From SAR202 cluster bacterium (GTDB lineage: Bacteria; Chloroflexota; Dehalococcoidia; Lucifugimonadales; GCA-2719675), in contig VFGW01000008.1 of the NCBI GenBank assembly GCA_009392295.1, positions 1-64,000 on the forward strand: DNA of 64,000 nucleotides, given 5' to 3'. A program made the translations under genes and the position numbers. Position 1 is the stretch's first letter, and every line of letters begins with the position of its first letter. The notes beneath the pieces were generated by a model. The model did no database searches. It was not told where the DNA came from and saw only the letters and a list, made by a program, of their open reading frames with translations. Positions 37,735-47,649 of this stretch are shown piece by piece.

Positions 37735-38553
37735 ATGTTGAAATCATTTAATATTATAAATGTTTTGTTGGTAGGATTGAGTTTATTTTTAATTTCAATG
37801 ATATTTTTTCTAAGTAATCCAATTGATCAAAAAAATTCTAACTCGAAATTAGTTATTTTTGCTGCAATTAGTTTAGAACATGTGATGAGAGAAGTTATAA
37901 GTTCATTTGAATCAGAGGAAGGTATAGAAATTTCGATTAATTATGGGGGCTCTCAAAGGTTGGCACGTCAAATTGGTGCAGGCGCCAATGCTGATATATT
38001 TTTATCAGCTGGAATGTTACCTAGGGATTTTTTAAACGAGATTGGGGTTGTTAAAAAAACTAGTGTTTTTGCTTCTAATCGTATAGTTTTTGTTTCTTCA
38101 GGGGATTTTCCTTATGAGATTAAGAATACTCAGGACATTCTTAATATTCCATTGCAAAGAATAGCAATAGGAAACCCGAATTTTGCTCCAGTGGGAGTTT
38201 ATGCAAAAGATATGTTTGAATATTATAATATTTGGGAATTTTACAAAGATAAAATTATTTATGCTAATAATGCCGCAGATGCATTAAGGTATGTAAAATC
38301 AGGGAACGTTGATTTAGCTATTGTTTACGATACTGATGTTAAAATAATTGGTAATGATAAAATTCGGGTTTTTGATATCATAGACGAACGTTCTTATAGA
38401 CCTATTGTATATACTGCTGTAGAGATTGCAGATGCAAATAAATCTGCAGCTGCAAGAGATTTCATTACATTTCTTTTAGGGGATTATTCTAAGGAAGTTT
38501 TAAAAAGAAAAGGTTTTGAAATACAAAATTTAAGTGCTACTTCTGAAGAATAA
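37735..38553 (+). CDS. modA: molybdate ABC transporter substrate-binding protein ModA
   Basis: A 272-residue protein with one N-terminal hydrophobic segment (signal or anchor, about residues 8-26). The mature start LVIFAAISLEHVMREVISSFE and the GANADIFLSAG motif are characteristic of ModA. IAIGNPNFAPVGVYAKDMFEY and AIVYDTDV are further family matches. It binds molybdate or tungstate outside the membrane. Start is ATG 37735 close to AGG, or TTG 37738. First gene of modABC, divergent from nusA. Confidence 0.9.
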   Translation: MLKSFNIINVLLVGLSLFLISMIFFLSNPIDQKNSNSKLVIFAAISLEHVMREVISSFESEEGIEISINYGGSQRLARQIGAGANADIFLSAGMLPRDFLNEIGVVKKTSVFASNRIVFVSSGDFPYEIKNTQDILNIPLQRIAIGNPNFAPVGVYAKDMFEYYNIWEFYKDKIIYANNAADALRYVKSGNVDLAIVYDTDVKIIGNDKIRVFDIIDERSYRPIVYTAVEIADANKSAAARDFITFLLGDYSKEVLKRKGFEIQNLSATSEE

Positions 38554-38572
38554 TTATTAAAGGATTAAATTT

Positions 38573-39265
38573 TTGAATCAAATACAAGAATCAATTTATT
38601 ATGCACCTTTGATTGTTAGTATTAAAGTTTCTATTATTGCAACTTTAATCAACTTGCCTATAGCAACAATATTAGCTTGGTTGTCTGTTAGGCGAAAAGT
38701 AAAATATAGTTTTTTGATTGAAATTATAGGAATTATTCCTTTGGCTTTGCCTCCTGTAACGATAGGATTTTTGTTGCTTGTTGGGTTAGGAAGAAACAGC
38801 TTGGTTGGTACGTTAATGAATCAAATTTTTGGAGTAGATATAATTTTTACTTGGTGGGCAACTGCACTAGCTGCTGCTGTAGTTTCATATCCATTGGTAT
38901 ATAAAGCAATTTCTGTAGGTTTTTCTAGTATAGATTTTAAGCTTGAATTAGCTGCTAGAACTTTAGGCGCAAATGCTCTTAGTACTTTTTTAAATATCAC
39001 TGTTCCTTTAGCATATAAAGGAATTTTTGCAGGAATTGTTGGGGGGTTTGTAAGAGCTTTAAGTGAATTTGGAGCAACAAGTGTTGTAGGAGGTAATATT
39101 ATTGGAGAAACTCAAACCTTACCCATAGCTATTTATTCTAGTGTGTTATCTGGAGATAATACTGGAGCAGTAATATTAAGTTCATTGTCAGCAATATTAG
39201 CAGTTGTAACTTTATTAATTTACAATTGGATGTCAAAAAAAATTGAGTATAAAAATAGATTTTAA
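38573..39265 (+). CDS. modB: molybdate ABC transporter permease ModB
   Basis: A 230-residue inner-membrane permease with about five to six hydrophobic segments. The cytoplasmic EAA loop that contacts the ATPase is visible as LELAARTLGANALSTFLNITVPL. LPPVTIGFLLLVGLG and RALSEFGATSVVGG are ModB-type motifs. Start is TTG 38573 with AAAGGA about 8 nt upstream. It overlaps modC by 23 nt. Confidence 0.93.
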   Translation: MNQIQESIYYAPLIVSIKVSIIATLINLPIATILAWLSVRRKVKYSFLIEIIGIIPLALPPVTIGFLLLVGLGRNSLVGTLMNQIFGVDIIFTWWATALAAAVVSYPLVYKAISVGFSSIDFKLELAARTLGANALSTFLNITVPLAYKGIFAGIVGGFVRALSEFGATSVVGGNIIGETQTLPIAIYSSVLSGDNTGAVILSSLSAILAVVTLLIYNWMSKKIEYKNRF

Positions 39266-40325
39266 AATATATAAAAAATATGATTCAGGTTTCATTTTAG
39301 ATATTAATGGAATTATTGATGATGGAATTACGGCAGTTTTTGGACCATCTGCGAGTGGAAAAACTACCTTTTTAAATTGTATTGCGGGTTTTTTGAATCC
39401 AGATCAAGGGGAAATCAAGATTGGGGATCAAATTTTATATTCTGATGACCCAAAAGTATCTTTACCTATCCACAAGAGGAAAATTGGATATGTTTCGCAA
39501 GAATTAACTTTATTTCCTCACATGAATGTGAGAGACAATATATATTTTGGATACAATTTGCTTCCAGGGCATGAACGAAAAATATCACCTGAATACGTGA
39601 TAAATTTTCTTGATATAAAAAATCTTTTAAATAAAAACCTTTCTTCTCTTTCGGGAGGGGAAAAACAAAAAGTCGCTTTGGCAAGAGTGTTATCAATTTC
39701 GCCAGTTTTTTTATTACTTGATGAGGCTTTAGTTTCTATAGATAAAAAAGCATCAGGAAAAATTATTGAGAATTTAAAAAGAATTTGGTCTGAATTTAAA
39801 ATTCCAATAATTTATGTTTCTCATTCTATTTCAGAGGTTTTAGCTATAGCGAATAGAGTTTTAATTTTGGAAAAAGGGGAGTTTCAAAATTTTGTAGACG
39901 CTAATGAATTGTTATTAGGTACTGATATGATTTCATCAGAGTATTGGTTTGGTTTTGAAAATATTAAAAGGGCTGAAGTAGTTTCTAAAATTGATTCTAA
40001 TAAAATTATAAAAATCAAAATAGAAGGAGTAGTGTTTAAAATTTCAGAAGAGGAGATTTTTTTAAATGAGCAAATAAATGTTTCAATTAGTTCAAATGAA
40101 ATAATTTTGTCTAAAATTAAAACATTTGATACAAGTGTTCAAAATATCATTCAAGGAAAAATTATTTCTATTAAAGAGTTTCAAAATTTTGCTTTAGTTT
40201 GCGTGGAAGCGGGAGGGAGATATTTATCTCGCATATCATTAGCTTCAGCTAGAAAATTAGACTTGAAAGTTGGAGGTGAAATTTTTATGATGATAAAGAG
40301 TAATAGTATAAAGATATTGAGTTGA
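39243..40325 (+). CDS. modC: molybdate ABC transporter ATP-binding protein ModC
   Basis: A 360-residue ATPase. Walker A is GPSASGKTT (Ala where Gly is more usual), the signature is LSGGEKQKVALAR, and Walker B is FLLLDEALVSID. The C-terminal ~120 residues form a TOBE-like regulatory domain as in ModC. Start is TTG 39243 inside the end of modB, with no clear ribosome site, so translational coupling is likely. Ends 7 bp from the convergent leuD gene. Confidence 0.92.
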   Translation: MSIKIDFKIYKKYDSGFILDINGIIDDGITAVFGPSASGKTTFLNCIAGFLNPDQGEIKIGDQILYSDDPKVSLPIHKRKIGYVSQELTLFPHMNVRDNIYFGYNLLPGHERKISPEYVINFLDIKNLLNKNLSSLSGGEKQKVALARVLSISPVFLLLDEALVSIDKKASGKIIENLKRIWSEFKIPIIYVSHSISEVLAIANRVLILEKGEFQNFVDANELLLGTDMISSEYWFGFENIKRAEVVSKIDSNKIIKIKIEGVVFKISEEEIFLNEQINVSISSNEIILSKIKTFDTSVQNIIQGKIISIKEFQNFALVCVEAGGRYLSRISLASARKLDLKVGGEIFMMIKSNSIKILS

Positions 40326-40332
40326 CTTTTAT

Positions 40333-40920
40333 TTAACGTGATTCCTCAAATTTTCGAATTTTTTCTCTGTGTTGTAGTGTTAATCCAATTTCATCTAATC
40401 CATTAATCAAACAATTTTTCATGAAAGGATCTATCTCGAAGAGTATTTTCTCACCTGATTTGTTTTCAGTGATAGTTTGGCAATCTAAGTCAATTGTTAA
40501 TTGATAATTTGGATCTTTTTCAGAACAAACAACTATTTTTTCCATTTGATGTTCATTTATTTGTATAGGAAGCAGCCCAATTTTGAAACAATTATTATAA
40601 AAAATATCAGCAAAGCTTGGTGCAAGAATACACTTGAATCCATAGTCATGAAGCGCCCAAGCAGCATGTTCTCTTGATGATCCTGACCCAAAGTTTTTAC
40701 CAGTAGCTAAGATAGATGATTTTTTATACTTTGGATTATTTAAAATAAAATCTTTTATTGGTTTCCCTGCACTATCAAATCTCCAGTCATTGAATAAGAA
40801 TTCACCAAATCCAGTTCTTTCAATTCGTTTTAGAAATTGTTTTGGGATGATTTGATCTGTATCTATGTTAATTTGATATAAAGGTGTAACGCTACCGGTG
40901 TGTTTTTTAAAAGAGTCCAT
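40333..40920 (-). CDS. leuD: 3-isopropylmalate dehydratase small subunit LeuD
   Basis: The swivelling subunit of isopropylmalate isomerase. Start at ATG 40920 (MDSFKKHTG) avoids overlap with leuC and has GAG about 7 nt upstream; ATG 40956 is less likely. Motifs: DTDQIIPKQFLK near the N-terminus and GKNFGSGSSREHAAWAL for substrate binding. About 195 residues, normal. It is the last gene of the ilv-leu operon. Confidence 0.95.
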   Translation of the reverse strand: MDSFKKHTGSVTPLYQINIDTDQIIPKQFLKRIERTGFGEFLFNDWRFDSAGKPIKDFILNNPKYKKSSILATGKNFGSGSSREHAAWALHDYGFKCILAPSFADIFYNNCFKIGLLPIQINEHQMEKIVVCSEKDPNYQLTIDLDCQTITENKSGEKILFEIDPFMKNCLINGLDEIGLTLQHREKIRKFEESR

Positions 40921-40936
40921 GGTTTTCTCGTTTAGT

Positions 40937-42337
40937 TTACCAATTTCTAATATCAACTAGATGTCCAGCAATTGCTGATGCAGCAGCCATTTCTGGACTT
41001 AATAAGTGTGTTCTGCCTTCTTTTCCTTGCCTTCCTTCAAAATTTCTATTTGAAGTTGACGCACATCTTTCTCCAGGCTTTAGGATGTCAGGATTCATAC
41101 CCAAACACATAGAGCAGCCTGCCTCTCTCCAATCGAATCCAGCATTTTTGAAAATTAAATCTAAACCCTCAGACTCTGCTTGTTTTTTAACTTCTGTTGA
41201 CCCAGGTACAACCATTGCCTTAACTTTATCGTTTACTTGCCTATTGATTATTATTTTTGCAGCATTTCTTAAATCTTCTATTCTGGAATTTGTACATGAC
41301 CCAATAAATACTCTATCAACAGGAAGGTTTTTTAAAGAAGCTCCAGGATTTAATCCCATATATTTTAAGGCTTTACTTACTGATTTTTGTTCATTGATTG
41401 TTGGAAATGAATTGGGGTCAGGGATTTGTTCATTGATAGATATTACCATTCCAGGATTTGTTCCCCACGTAACCATTGGTTCAATAGAAGATGCATCTAT
41501 GTTTACCTCTTTATCAAATGATGCTCCCTCGTCTGTTTTGATTTTTTCCCATTCTTTAACTTTTAATTCAAAAATATTTTCTTTTGGAGCTTGAGGTTTG
41601 TTTTTTAAATAATCAAATGTTATACGATCAGGCGCAATCATTCCGGCTCTAGCACCCGCTTCAATAGACATATTACATATTGTCATGCGGTTTTCCATAG
41701 ACAAGTTTGAAATAACATTTCCGGAATATTCAATTACATAACCAGTTCCTCCGTTAACACCGATTTGGTTAATAATGTAAAGGATTAAATCTTTTGCCGT
41801 GATTCCAAATTTCAAATCACCAGCAACATTGATTCTCATTGTTTTTGGTTTGTATTGACGAAGAGTTTGAGTGGCCAGTACATGTTCAACTTCAGATGTT
41901 CCGATCCCTAATGCAAAAGATCCAAAAGCTCCATGAGTTGAAGTATGACTATCACCACAAACGATTGTCATTCCAGGTTGTGTGAATCCTAGTTCAGGCG
42001 CAATGACATGTACAATTCCTTGTCGTGGATGGTGAATATCATATAATTCTATATTAAATTCTTTACAGTTTGATCTTAAGGTTTCTATTTGTTGTTTTGC
42101 TATCGGGTCAAGTATAGGTAAAAATCTATTTGTAGTTGGTACATTGTGATCTATTGTTGCTACAGTTAGGTCAGGTCGCCTAACAGATCTTTTAGAAATT
42201 CTCAAACCCTCGAAGGCTTGCGGGGTAGTCACTTCATGAATTAGATGAAGGTCAATATAAAGGATTGCAGGTTGTCCAGGTTCTTTATGAACTAGGTGCG
42301 AATCCCATATTTTTTGGAACATAGTTTTTGGAGACAT
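40937..42337 (-). CDS. leuC: 3-isopropylmalate dehydratase large subunit LeuC
   Basis: The 466-residue catalytic subunit, an aconitase-family [4Fe-4S] enzyme that isomerises 2- to 3-isopropylmalate with LeuD. Cluster cysteines are visible in [14 protein letters not shown] and in [11 protein letters not shown]. HxHP-type and substrate motifs such as [14 protein letters not shown] are intact. CAGGTTATTAA gives the ribosome site before ATG 42337. Located between leuA and leuD. Confidence 0.97.
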   Translation of the reverse strand: MSPKTMFQKIWDSHLVHKEPGQPAILYIDLHLIHEVTTPQAFEGLRISKRSVRRPDLTVATIDHNVPTTNRFLPILDPIAKQQIETLRSNCKEFNIELYDIHHPRQGIVHVIAPELGFTQPGMTIVCGDSHTSTHGAFGSFALGIGTSEVEHVLATQTLRQYKPKTMRINVAGDLKFGITAKDLILYIINQIGVNGGTGYVIEYSGNVISNLSMENRMTICNMSIEAGARAGMIAPDRITFDYLKNKPQAPKENIFELKVKEWEKIKTDEGASFDKEVNIDASSIEPMVTWGTNPGMVISINEQIPDPNSFPTINEQKSVSKALKYMGLNPGASLKNLPVDRVFIGSCTNSRIEDLRNAAKIIINRQVNDKVKAMVVPGSTEVKKQAESEGLDLIFKNAGFDWREAGCSMCLGMNPDILKPGERCASTSNRNFEGRQGKEGRTHLLSPEMAAASAIAGHLVDIRNW

Positions 42338-42350
42338 TTAATAACCTGAA

Positions 42351-43898
42351 TCAATTATTATTTTGGTCATGTTGTTGCATTGAAATCATTCTATTTAAAG
42401 CATTGATATAAGCTTTTGCACTAGCAATTATGATGTCTGTGTCAGCGCCTCGGCCTAAATATCCTTGTTTGTTTTTTTCAACTCGAACTGTTACATCTCC
42501 TATTGCATCTATTCCTTTAGTAACAGAGTCAATTTTGAACTCAGTCAAAGTACTTGGAGATGAGACTATTTTGTTAATAGCTTTATAAACAGCATCAACT
42601 GGGCCTGTTCCAGTAGAGTTTTCTTTAATTTTTTTGCCATCAGGAGTACTAAGAATTATTGTTGCTGAAGGGATGTTAGTTGTACCTGAAGAAATATGCA
42701 TTTCCTCTAATTTATACGAGTCCTTGTCGTTGTTGTTAATACGTCGTTGTGTAGACATCAGGTTTTCTAGGTCTGCATCAGTAATAATTTTTTTTCTATC
42801 AGCTAAATCTTTGAAAGACTTAAAAGCTGAATCCAATTCTTCTTTTGAAAGCTTAAACCCTAATTCTTCTAATTTTGATTTAAGCCCTGCTCTACCGCTT
42901 AATTTCCCCATTACTAAGGAGTTATTTGTCCATCCAATTGATTTAGGATCCATAATTTCAAATGTGTCACGATTTTTTATTACACCATCTTGATGAATTC
43001 CTGAAGCGTGCCTGAATGCATTGGCACCAACGATTGCTTTATTAGCTTGGACTTGAAATCCAAAAATATCACTTACCATTTTACTAGTTCTATATATTTG
43101 TTTAGTATCAATATTCGTAGCAACCCCAAGGAATTGTTTTCTTGTTTCTATATTCATAATTACTTCTTCTAGAGAAGCATTTCCAGCTCGCTCGCCAAGT
43201 CCATTAATGCAGCCTTCAATTTGCCGTGCACCATTTTGTACGGCAGCTATGCTATTTGCTGAAGCATTTCCCAAGTCGTTATGGCAATGTACACTAATAA
43301 TAGCATCGGCAATATTATCAACATTTCGAGTGATAGATTTAATTAAATTACCAAACTCAGAAGGAACTGCAAATCCTACAGTGTCAGGTACGTTTACGGT
43401 AGTGGCTCCAGCAGCAATTACAGCGTTTAAGATTTTATAAAGATATTCTTTGTCTGTTCGCGTTGCATCCATGGGTGAGAATTCAACATCGTCACAATAT
43501 TGCTTTGCAAATTCTACTGATGACACAGCCATATCTAATACTTCTTCAGGGTTTTTACGAAGTTGATGCCAAATTTGAACATCCGAACTAGATATGAACA
43601 CATGAATTCTAGGATTTTTTGCTTTTTCTAATGCCTCTCCAGCTTTTTTGATGTCTTCTTTGTTACATCTGGCTAATGAGGCAACTTTTGTAGTACCAGA
43701 AAGTGAATTGGAAATTTTTTTAACAGCATCAAAGTCTCCTTCTGAACTAGCTGCAAAGCCAGCTTCTATTATGTCAACACCGAGCAAATTTAATTGATTT
43801 GCTATCTCTAATTTTTCGGTTACAGTGAGTCCAGCTCCCGCCGACTGTTCGCCATCTCTTAGAGTTGTATCAAAAATCAAAACTTTTTCTTGTGACAT
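42351..43898 (-). CDS. leuA: 2-isopropylmalate synthase LeuA
   Basis: Condenses acetyl-CoA with 2-ketoisovalerate, the first step specific to leucine. The catalytic FDTTLRDGEQSAGAG start and the metal-binding SVHCHNDLGNASANS are present. The C-terminal LeuA allosteric domain (residues about 370-515, with ISSGTTNIPSATI and GTGPVDAVYKAI) indicates leucine feedback control. The end GRGADTDIIIASAKAYINALNRM is the normal LeuA terminus. AGAGAG precedes ATG 43898. Confidence 0.97.
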   Translation of the reverse strand: MSQEKVLIFDTTLRDGEQSAGAGLTVTEKLEIANQLNLLGVDIIEAGFAASSEGDFDAVKKISNSLSGTTKVASLARCNKEDIKKAGEALEKAKNPRIHVFISSSDVQIWHQLRKNPEEVLDMAVSSVEFAKQYCDDVEFSPMDATRTDKEYLYKILNAVIAAGATTVNVPDTVGFAVPSEFGNLIKSITRNVDNIADAIISVHCHNDLGNASANSIAAVQNGARQIEGCINGLGERAGNASLEEVIMNIETRKQFLGVATNIDTKQIYRTSKMVSDIFGFQVQANKAIVGANAFRHASGIHQDGVIKNRDTFEIMDPKSIGWTNNSLVMGKLSGRAGLKSKLEELGFKLSKEELDSAFKSFKDLADRKKIITDADLENLMSTQRRINNNDKDSYKLEEMHISSGTTNIPSATIILSTPDGKKIKENSTGTGPVDAVYKAINKIVSSPSTLTEFKIDSVTKGIDAIGDVTVRVEKNKQGYLGRGADTDIIIASAKAYINALNRMISMQQHDQNNN

Positions 43899-43934
43899 TT
43901 TTGCTCTCTTTGTTAATTAGATTTACGTTAGTTT

Positions 43935-44936
43935 TTAATCAGAATCTTTGAGGAAGTCCATCATAGATCTTAATTCTTTGCCAATTTCTTCTATAGGATG
44001 AGAAGCATTTTTTTGTCTCATCAGATTGAATCTTGGTCTTCCTTCATCATTCTCTGCTATCCATTCACGAGCGAAAGTTCCATTTTGCACATCTTCTAAA
44101 ACAGCTTTCATGTTTTGTTTTACTTTGTCGTCAATAACTCTTGGACCTCTTGAATAGTCACCATATTCAGCAGTGTCGCTAACTGAATATCTCATGTATT
44201 CCATTCCTCCTTGATAGAGTAGATCTACTATTAATTTTAATTCATGCATACATTCAAAATATGCAGACTCAGGTTGGTAGCCTGCTTCTACCATGGTTTC
44301 GAATGCAACTTTAATTAATTCTGTAACTCCACCACAAAGAACAGCCTGTTCTCCAAAAAGATCGGTTTCTGTTTCTTCTTTAAAAGTTGTTTCTAGTACT
44401 CCAGCCCTAGTACACCCTATACCTTTTGAGTATGCTAGGGCGATATTTTTTGCATTGCCTGATGTGTCTTGATGAATTGCTAACAATCCTGGGACACCAG
44501 ATCCTTTAGTGAAAACTTCTCTAACTCTATGTCCTGGTGCTTTAGGCGCAATCATTGAAACATCAATTGATTGCGGAGGTGTAATTGTTTGGTAATGTAT
44601 TGCAAATCCATGTGCAAACATTAAGGTTTTACCCGCAGATAAATTAGGTTCAATTTCGTTTCTGTATATAGTAGGTTGGATATGGTCTGGCGCAAGAATT
44701 GTTATCAAGTCAGATTCTTTTGCCACATCATTAACAGTGCCTACTTCAAGTCCTTCATTTTGTGCTTTTTGGATACTTTTACTTTCTGGATGAAGCCCCA
44801 CTAATACAGACACCCCACTATCTTTGAGGTTTAATGCATGCGCATGTCCTTGACTACCATAACCTATTATTCCGATAGTTTTATTTTTAAAAATTTCTAG
44901 ATTTGCATCATTTTGGTAGAATATTTTTTTTGTCAT
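43935..44936 (-). CDS. ilvC: ketol-acid reductoisomerase IlvC (class I)
   Basis: A 333-residue NADPH enzyme acting on acetolactate and acetohydroxybutyrate. The dinucleotide motif [16 protein letters not shown], the [12 protein letters not shown] stretch, and the metal-site E-x-E in [18 protein letters not shown] are present, with [16 protein letters not shown] in the C-terminal domain. Length shows class I. GAGAG lies about 7 nt before ATG 44936. Confidence 0.97.
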   Translation of the reverse strand: MTKKIFYQNDANLEIFKNKTIGIIGYGSQGHAHALNLKDSGVSVLVGLHPESKSIQKAQNEGLEVGTVNDVAKESDLITILAPDHIQPTIYRNEIEPNLSAGKTLMFAHGFAIHYQTITPPQSIDVSMIAPKAPGHRVREVFTKGSGVPGLLAIHQDTSGNAKNIALAYSKGIGCTRAGVLETTFKEETETDLFGEQAVLCGGVTELIKVAFETMVEAGYQPESAYFECMHELKLIVDLLYQGGMEYMRYSVSDTAEYGDYSRGPRVIDDKVKQNMKAVLEDVQNGTFAREWIAENDEGRPRFNLMRQKNASHPIEEIGKELRSMMDFLKDSD

Positions 44937-44984
44937 GTTTTACTCTCTTATTTCAATATTAAAATTTTGTATTGTGTTGTTATA

Positions 44985-45548
44985 TTAAACTGAAGCTGCT
45001 TCTTCCCATTTGCGATTTAAAAGTTTAGATTGTTTGGATTTCTTCCCGTTTCTATTGCTAGCACGGTTCATAGCGACAGAACCAGTTCTCATAACTTCAC
45101 TAACGCCTATGTCACCAAGAAGGTTAATTAAGGAATTAATTTTATTCTCATCTCCAGTAGCTTCAACCAGCAAAAATTCTTTTGACACATCAATGATATT
45201 AGCTCTGAACATACTAGCTATTTGCATTACTTGGTCTCTATTGTCTGCACCTGCTTTAACTTTGATTAAAGCTAATTCTCTAGAGATTATATTTTCCTCA
45301 GAAATATCTACAACTTTCATCACATCAATTAATTTGTGAAGATGTTTTGTGACTTGCTCTACAACTTTATCATCTCCGTCAACAACAAATGTCATTCGGG
45401 ATAGATTTTCAGACTCACTTTGACCTACTGCTAAGCTAGAAATATTGAATCCACGCCGCCTAAACATACTAGAAATTCTATTTAATACACCAGGTTTATC
45501 TTGAACAAGAGCAGTGATGGTGTGTTTTGAAAGAGTATTTTGTATCAT
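44985..45548 (-). CDS. ilvN: acetolactate synthase small (regulatory) subunit
   Basis: A 187-residue subunit with an N-terminal ACT domain (HTITALVQDKPGVLNRISSMFRRRGFNI) that binds valine for feedback inhibition, and a C-terminal ALS_ss domain. The end is lysine/serine-rich (SNRNGKKSKQSKLLN). ATG overlaps the ilvB stop by four bases (ATGA), so the two subunits are made in a coupled way. Confidence 0.95.
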   Translation of the reverse strand: MIQNTLSKHTITALVQDKPGVLNRISSMFRRRGFNISSLAVGQSESENLSRMTFVVDGDDKVVEQVTKHLHKLIDVMKVVDISEENIISRELALIKVKAGADNRDQVMQIASMFRANIIDVSKEFLLVEATGDENKINSLINLLGDIGVSEVMRTGSVAMNRASNRNGKKSKQSKLLNRKWEEAASV

Positions 45549-47266
45549 GATGACAATGCCTTTTTAGGTTTTGGTTCTTCTATTAGATTTTCTACTGATT
45601 GTCCAGCCGGGATCATGGGATAAACATTTTCTTCTTCTTCCACTATAAAATCGATAAGAGCTGGACCATCATAATCCATTGCTTTTTGAATTGCAGGTTT
45701 CACTTGTTTTTTTTCTGTAACTTTTATTCCAAGCATTCCGAAAGCTTCTGCAAGTTTAACGAAGTTAGGGTTTTTTGAATATTGTGTGGCGACGTAATCT
45801 TTGTTGAAAAAAAATTCTTGCCATTGCCTAACCATGCCCAAAAAATTGTTGTTTAGAATTGCAAATTTTACAGGTATTTTATTTTCAACTAATGTGGCAA
45901 GTTCAGCCATGGTCATTTGAAATCCCCCATCTCCAGCTATTGACCACACAGTTTTATCAGGTCTGGCGACTTGAGCACCCATTGCACCAGGGACTTCATA
46001 TCCCATTGCTCCAGATCCCCCTGAAGTTACAAATGTTTTAGGTTCTGTATAGGTGTAATGTTGAGCTGCCCACATTTGATGTTGTCCAACCCCGGTGACT
46101 ATAATTGCATCTCCTTTGGTTACTTCATCTAAAGATTTCACAACATATTGAGGAAGCAGTTTTTCAGTATTCCTAATTTGAAGAGAAGGGTGGTCTATTT
46201 TTAATGATTCTATTTCTTGTAACCATTTTGAATGGGTTTTGTTATTAATCAGAGGGTTTAATTCTTTCAATACGTGCTTGACATCGCCAACTATAGGAAC
46301 ATCGACTTTTATGTTCTTGCTTATTTCTGAAGGGTCAATATCTACATGTATTTTTTTGGATTTTCGTGCAAATGTACTGGGTTTTCCAGTGATTCTATCA
46401 TCAAATCTCATTCCTAGAGCTATTAGCAGGTCTGACTGTTCGATGGCTAAGCTAGAATAAGCCATTCCATGCATCCCTGGCCACCCTGCGGATAAGACAT
46501 GTGTTTGAGGAAATGAACTAATTCCTAGCAGTGTTGTGATCACAGGTATTTGTGCTTTTTCGGCAAGTTCTTTAAGTTCTTGATAAGCATCTGAAAAAAT
46601 TATTCCATGACCAGCTAAAATTATTGGTTTTTCGGAATCTTCGATTAATTTTACAGCACGTTTGATTTGGGCTATATTGCCTTCTAATGTTGGTTTATAT
46701 CCAGGTAAATTGATTTTGATATTTTGATATTCTTCTTTAAAGGTGGCACTATCAAATTCAGTTTCCTCAGTTTGAACATCTTTTGGGACATCAATTAAAA
46801 CAGGCCCAGGTCTACCTGTTGAGGCAATATGAAAGGCCTCTTTAATAATTTGTGGAATTTCATTTGCGTCCATTACTAAGTAATTATGTTTTGTAACAGG
46901 TAAAGTAATTCCTGTGGTATCAGTTTCTTGAAAAGCATCACTACCTATTGCGGCCCTGGGTACTTGTCCTGTTATTAAGACCATTGGTACAGAATCCATT
47001 TGTGCAGTTGCAATTCCTGTGACTAGATTTGTTGCTCCTGGCCCAGAAGTAGCCCACGCTACACCTGGTTTCCCAGAAACTCTTGCAAAGCCATCAGCTG
47101 CATGTGAAGCACCTTGTTCATGCCTAACTAATATATGTTTTAAATCAGGATATTCTGGTAATGTTTGATACAGCGGAAGTATGGCTCCTCCGGGAAGCCC
47201 AAATACAGATTCGACTCCTTCAAGGAGCAAGCTTTCACATATGAGCTGAGATCCATTTAGTTTCAT
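45545..47266 (-). CDS. ilvB: acetolactate synthase large subunit
   Basis: A 573-residue ThDP/FAD enzyme forming acetolactate, first common step of branched-chain synthesis. The ThDP-activating Glu50 is in VRHEQGASHAADGFAR. The ThDP-Mg motif begins IAGDGGFQMTMAEL and ends with LNNNFLGMVRQWQ. FAD-region motifs such as ALGMRFDDRITGK are also present. AGGAG lies about 9 nt before ATG 47266. It is preceded by a T-box leader with a terminator, so expression of the whole ilvBNC-leuACD unit should respond to aminoacyl-tRNA. Confidence 0.97.
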   Translation of the reverse strand: MKLNGSQLICESLLLEGVESVFGLPGGAILPLYQTLPEYPDLKHILVRHEQGASHAADGFARVSGKPGVAWATSGPGATNLVTGIATAQMDSVPMVLITGQVPRAAIGSDAFQETDTTGITLPVTKHNYLVMDANEIPQIIKEAFHIASTGRPGPVLIDVPKDVQTEETEFDSATFKEEYQNIKINLPGYKPTLEGNIAQIKRAVKLIEDSEKPIILAGHGIIFSDAYQELKELAEKAQIPVITTLLGISSFPQTHVLSAGWPGMHGMAYSSLAIEQSDLLIALGMRFDDRITGKPSTFARKSKKIHVDIDPSEISKNIKVDVPIVGDVKHVLKELNPLINNKTHSKWLQEIESLKIDHPSLQIRNTEKLLPQYVVKSLDEVTKGDAIIVTGVGQHQMWAAQHYTYTEPKTFVTSGGSGAMGYEVPGAMGAQVARPDKTVWSIAGDGGFQMTMAELATLVENKIPVKFAILNNNFLGMVRQWQEFFFNKDYVATQYSKNPNFVKLAEAFGMLGIKVTEKKQVKPAIQKAMDYDGPALIDFIVEEEENVYPMIPAGQSVENLIEEPKPKKALSS

Positions 47267-47312
47267 TTAGCTAACTCCTATAAATATATTTATTTGATTT
47301 AAAAAAGGTTTA

Positions 47313-47346
47313 TAAAAAAATAAACCCGTCCCAATACAGGGACGGG
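47313..47346 (-). terminator. T-box intrinsic terminator
   Basis: Minus-strand arms CCCGTCCC (47346-47339) and GGGACGGG (47332-47325) with a 6-nt loop are followed by TTTATTTTTTT. It would stop transcription before ilvB unless uncharged tRNA stabilises the antiterminator. Confidence 0.9.
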
Positions 47347-47554
47347 AAGAAAAAATTTCCCGCGGTACCACCCGGTTTGACTGATTGCTCAGACCGCTTA
47401 TAGGCAAAAGCCTTAGACTAAATCGTAGTCATCACGCCATGTTATTTAGAAAGATTCATGGACACTCGTAGGTGAGTTCACGTTCAGTAATCTCAGGGTT
47501 CTCAGCTATATCCCATTCTCTGTAGAGCAAGAGTGCACGCTACTACTCCTAGTC
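47313..47554 (-). promoter_or_regulatory. T-box riboswitch leader of ilvBNC-leuACD, probable specifier CUC (Leu)
   Basis: The conserved T-box motif GGGTGGTACCGCGG is at 47373-47360 on the minus strand. It supplies the UGGU bulge that pairs with the tRNA 3' end; the variable U expects discriminator A. Stem I begins near 47554 (GACTAGGAGTAG), with an AGUA loop-E half and an ACAGAGAATGGG distal region. The opposite strand reads GTGAACTCACC: the GAA of the loop E, then CTC at 47476-47474 and A. This is the usual specifier position, so CUC (leucine) is my reading, as in the B. subtilis ilv-leu leader. A terminator follows at 47313-47346. Confidence 0.88.
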
Positions 47555-47583
47555 ATAATGTATGTATTAAACTATATTCAGAA

Positions 47584-47612
47584 GGCTATCATGTTGCTTT
47601 AATTGATGTCAA
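47584..47612 (-). promoter_or_regulatory. candidate promoter of the T-box/ilv-leu transcript
   Basis: A perfect -35 TTGACA is at 47612-47607 on the minus strand. The -10 at 16-18 bp is weak (GATAGC, ATAGCC or TAGCCT), and an alternative TATAGT lies further down. A start in the region 47560-47580 would just precede stem I. Confidence 0.4.
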
Positions 47613-47649
47613 TAATTATTTGGGTCTTGTAATTTTAATCAAATATACT

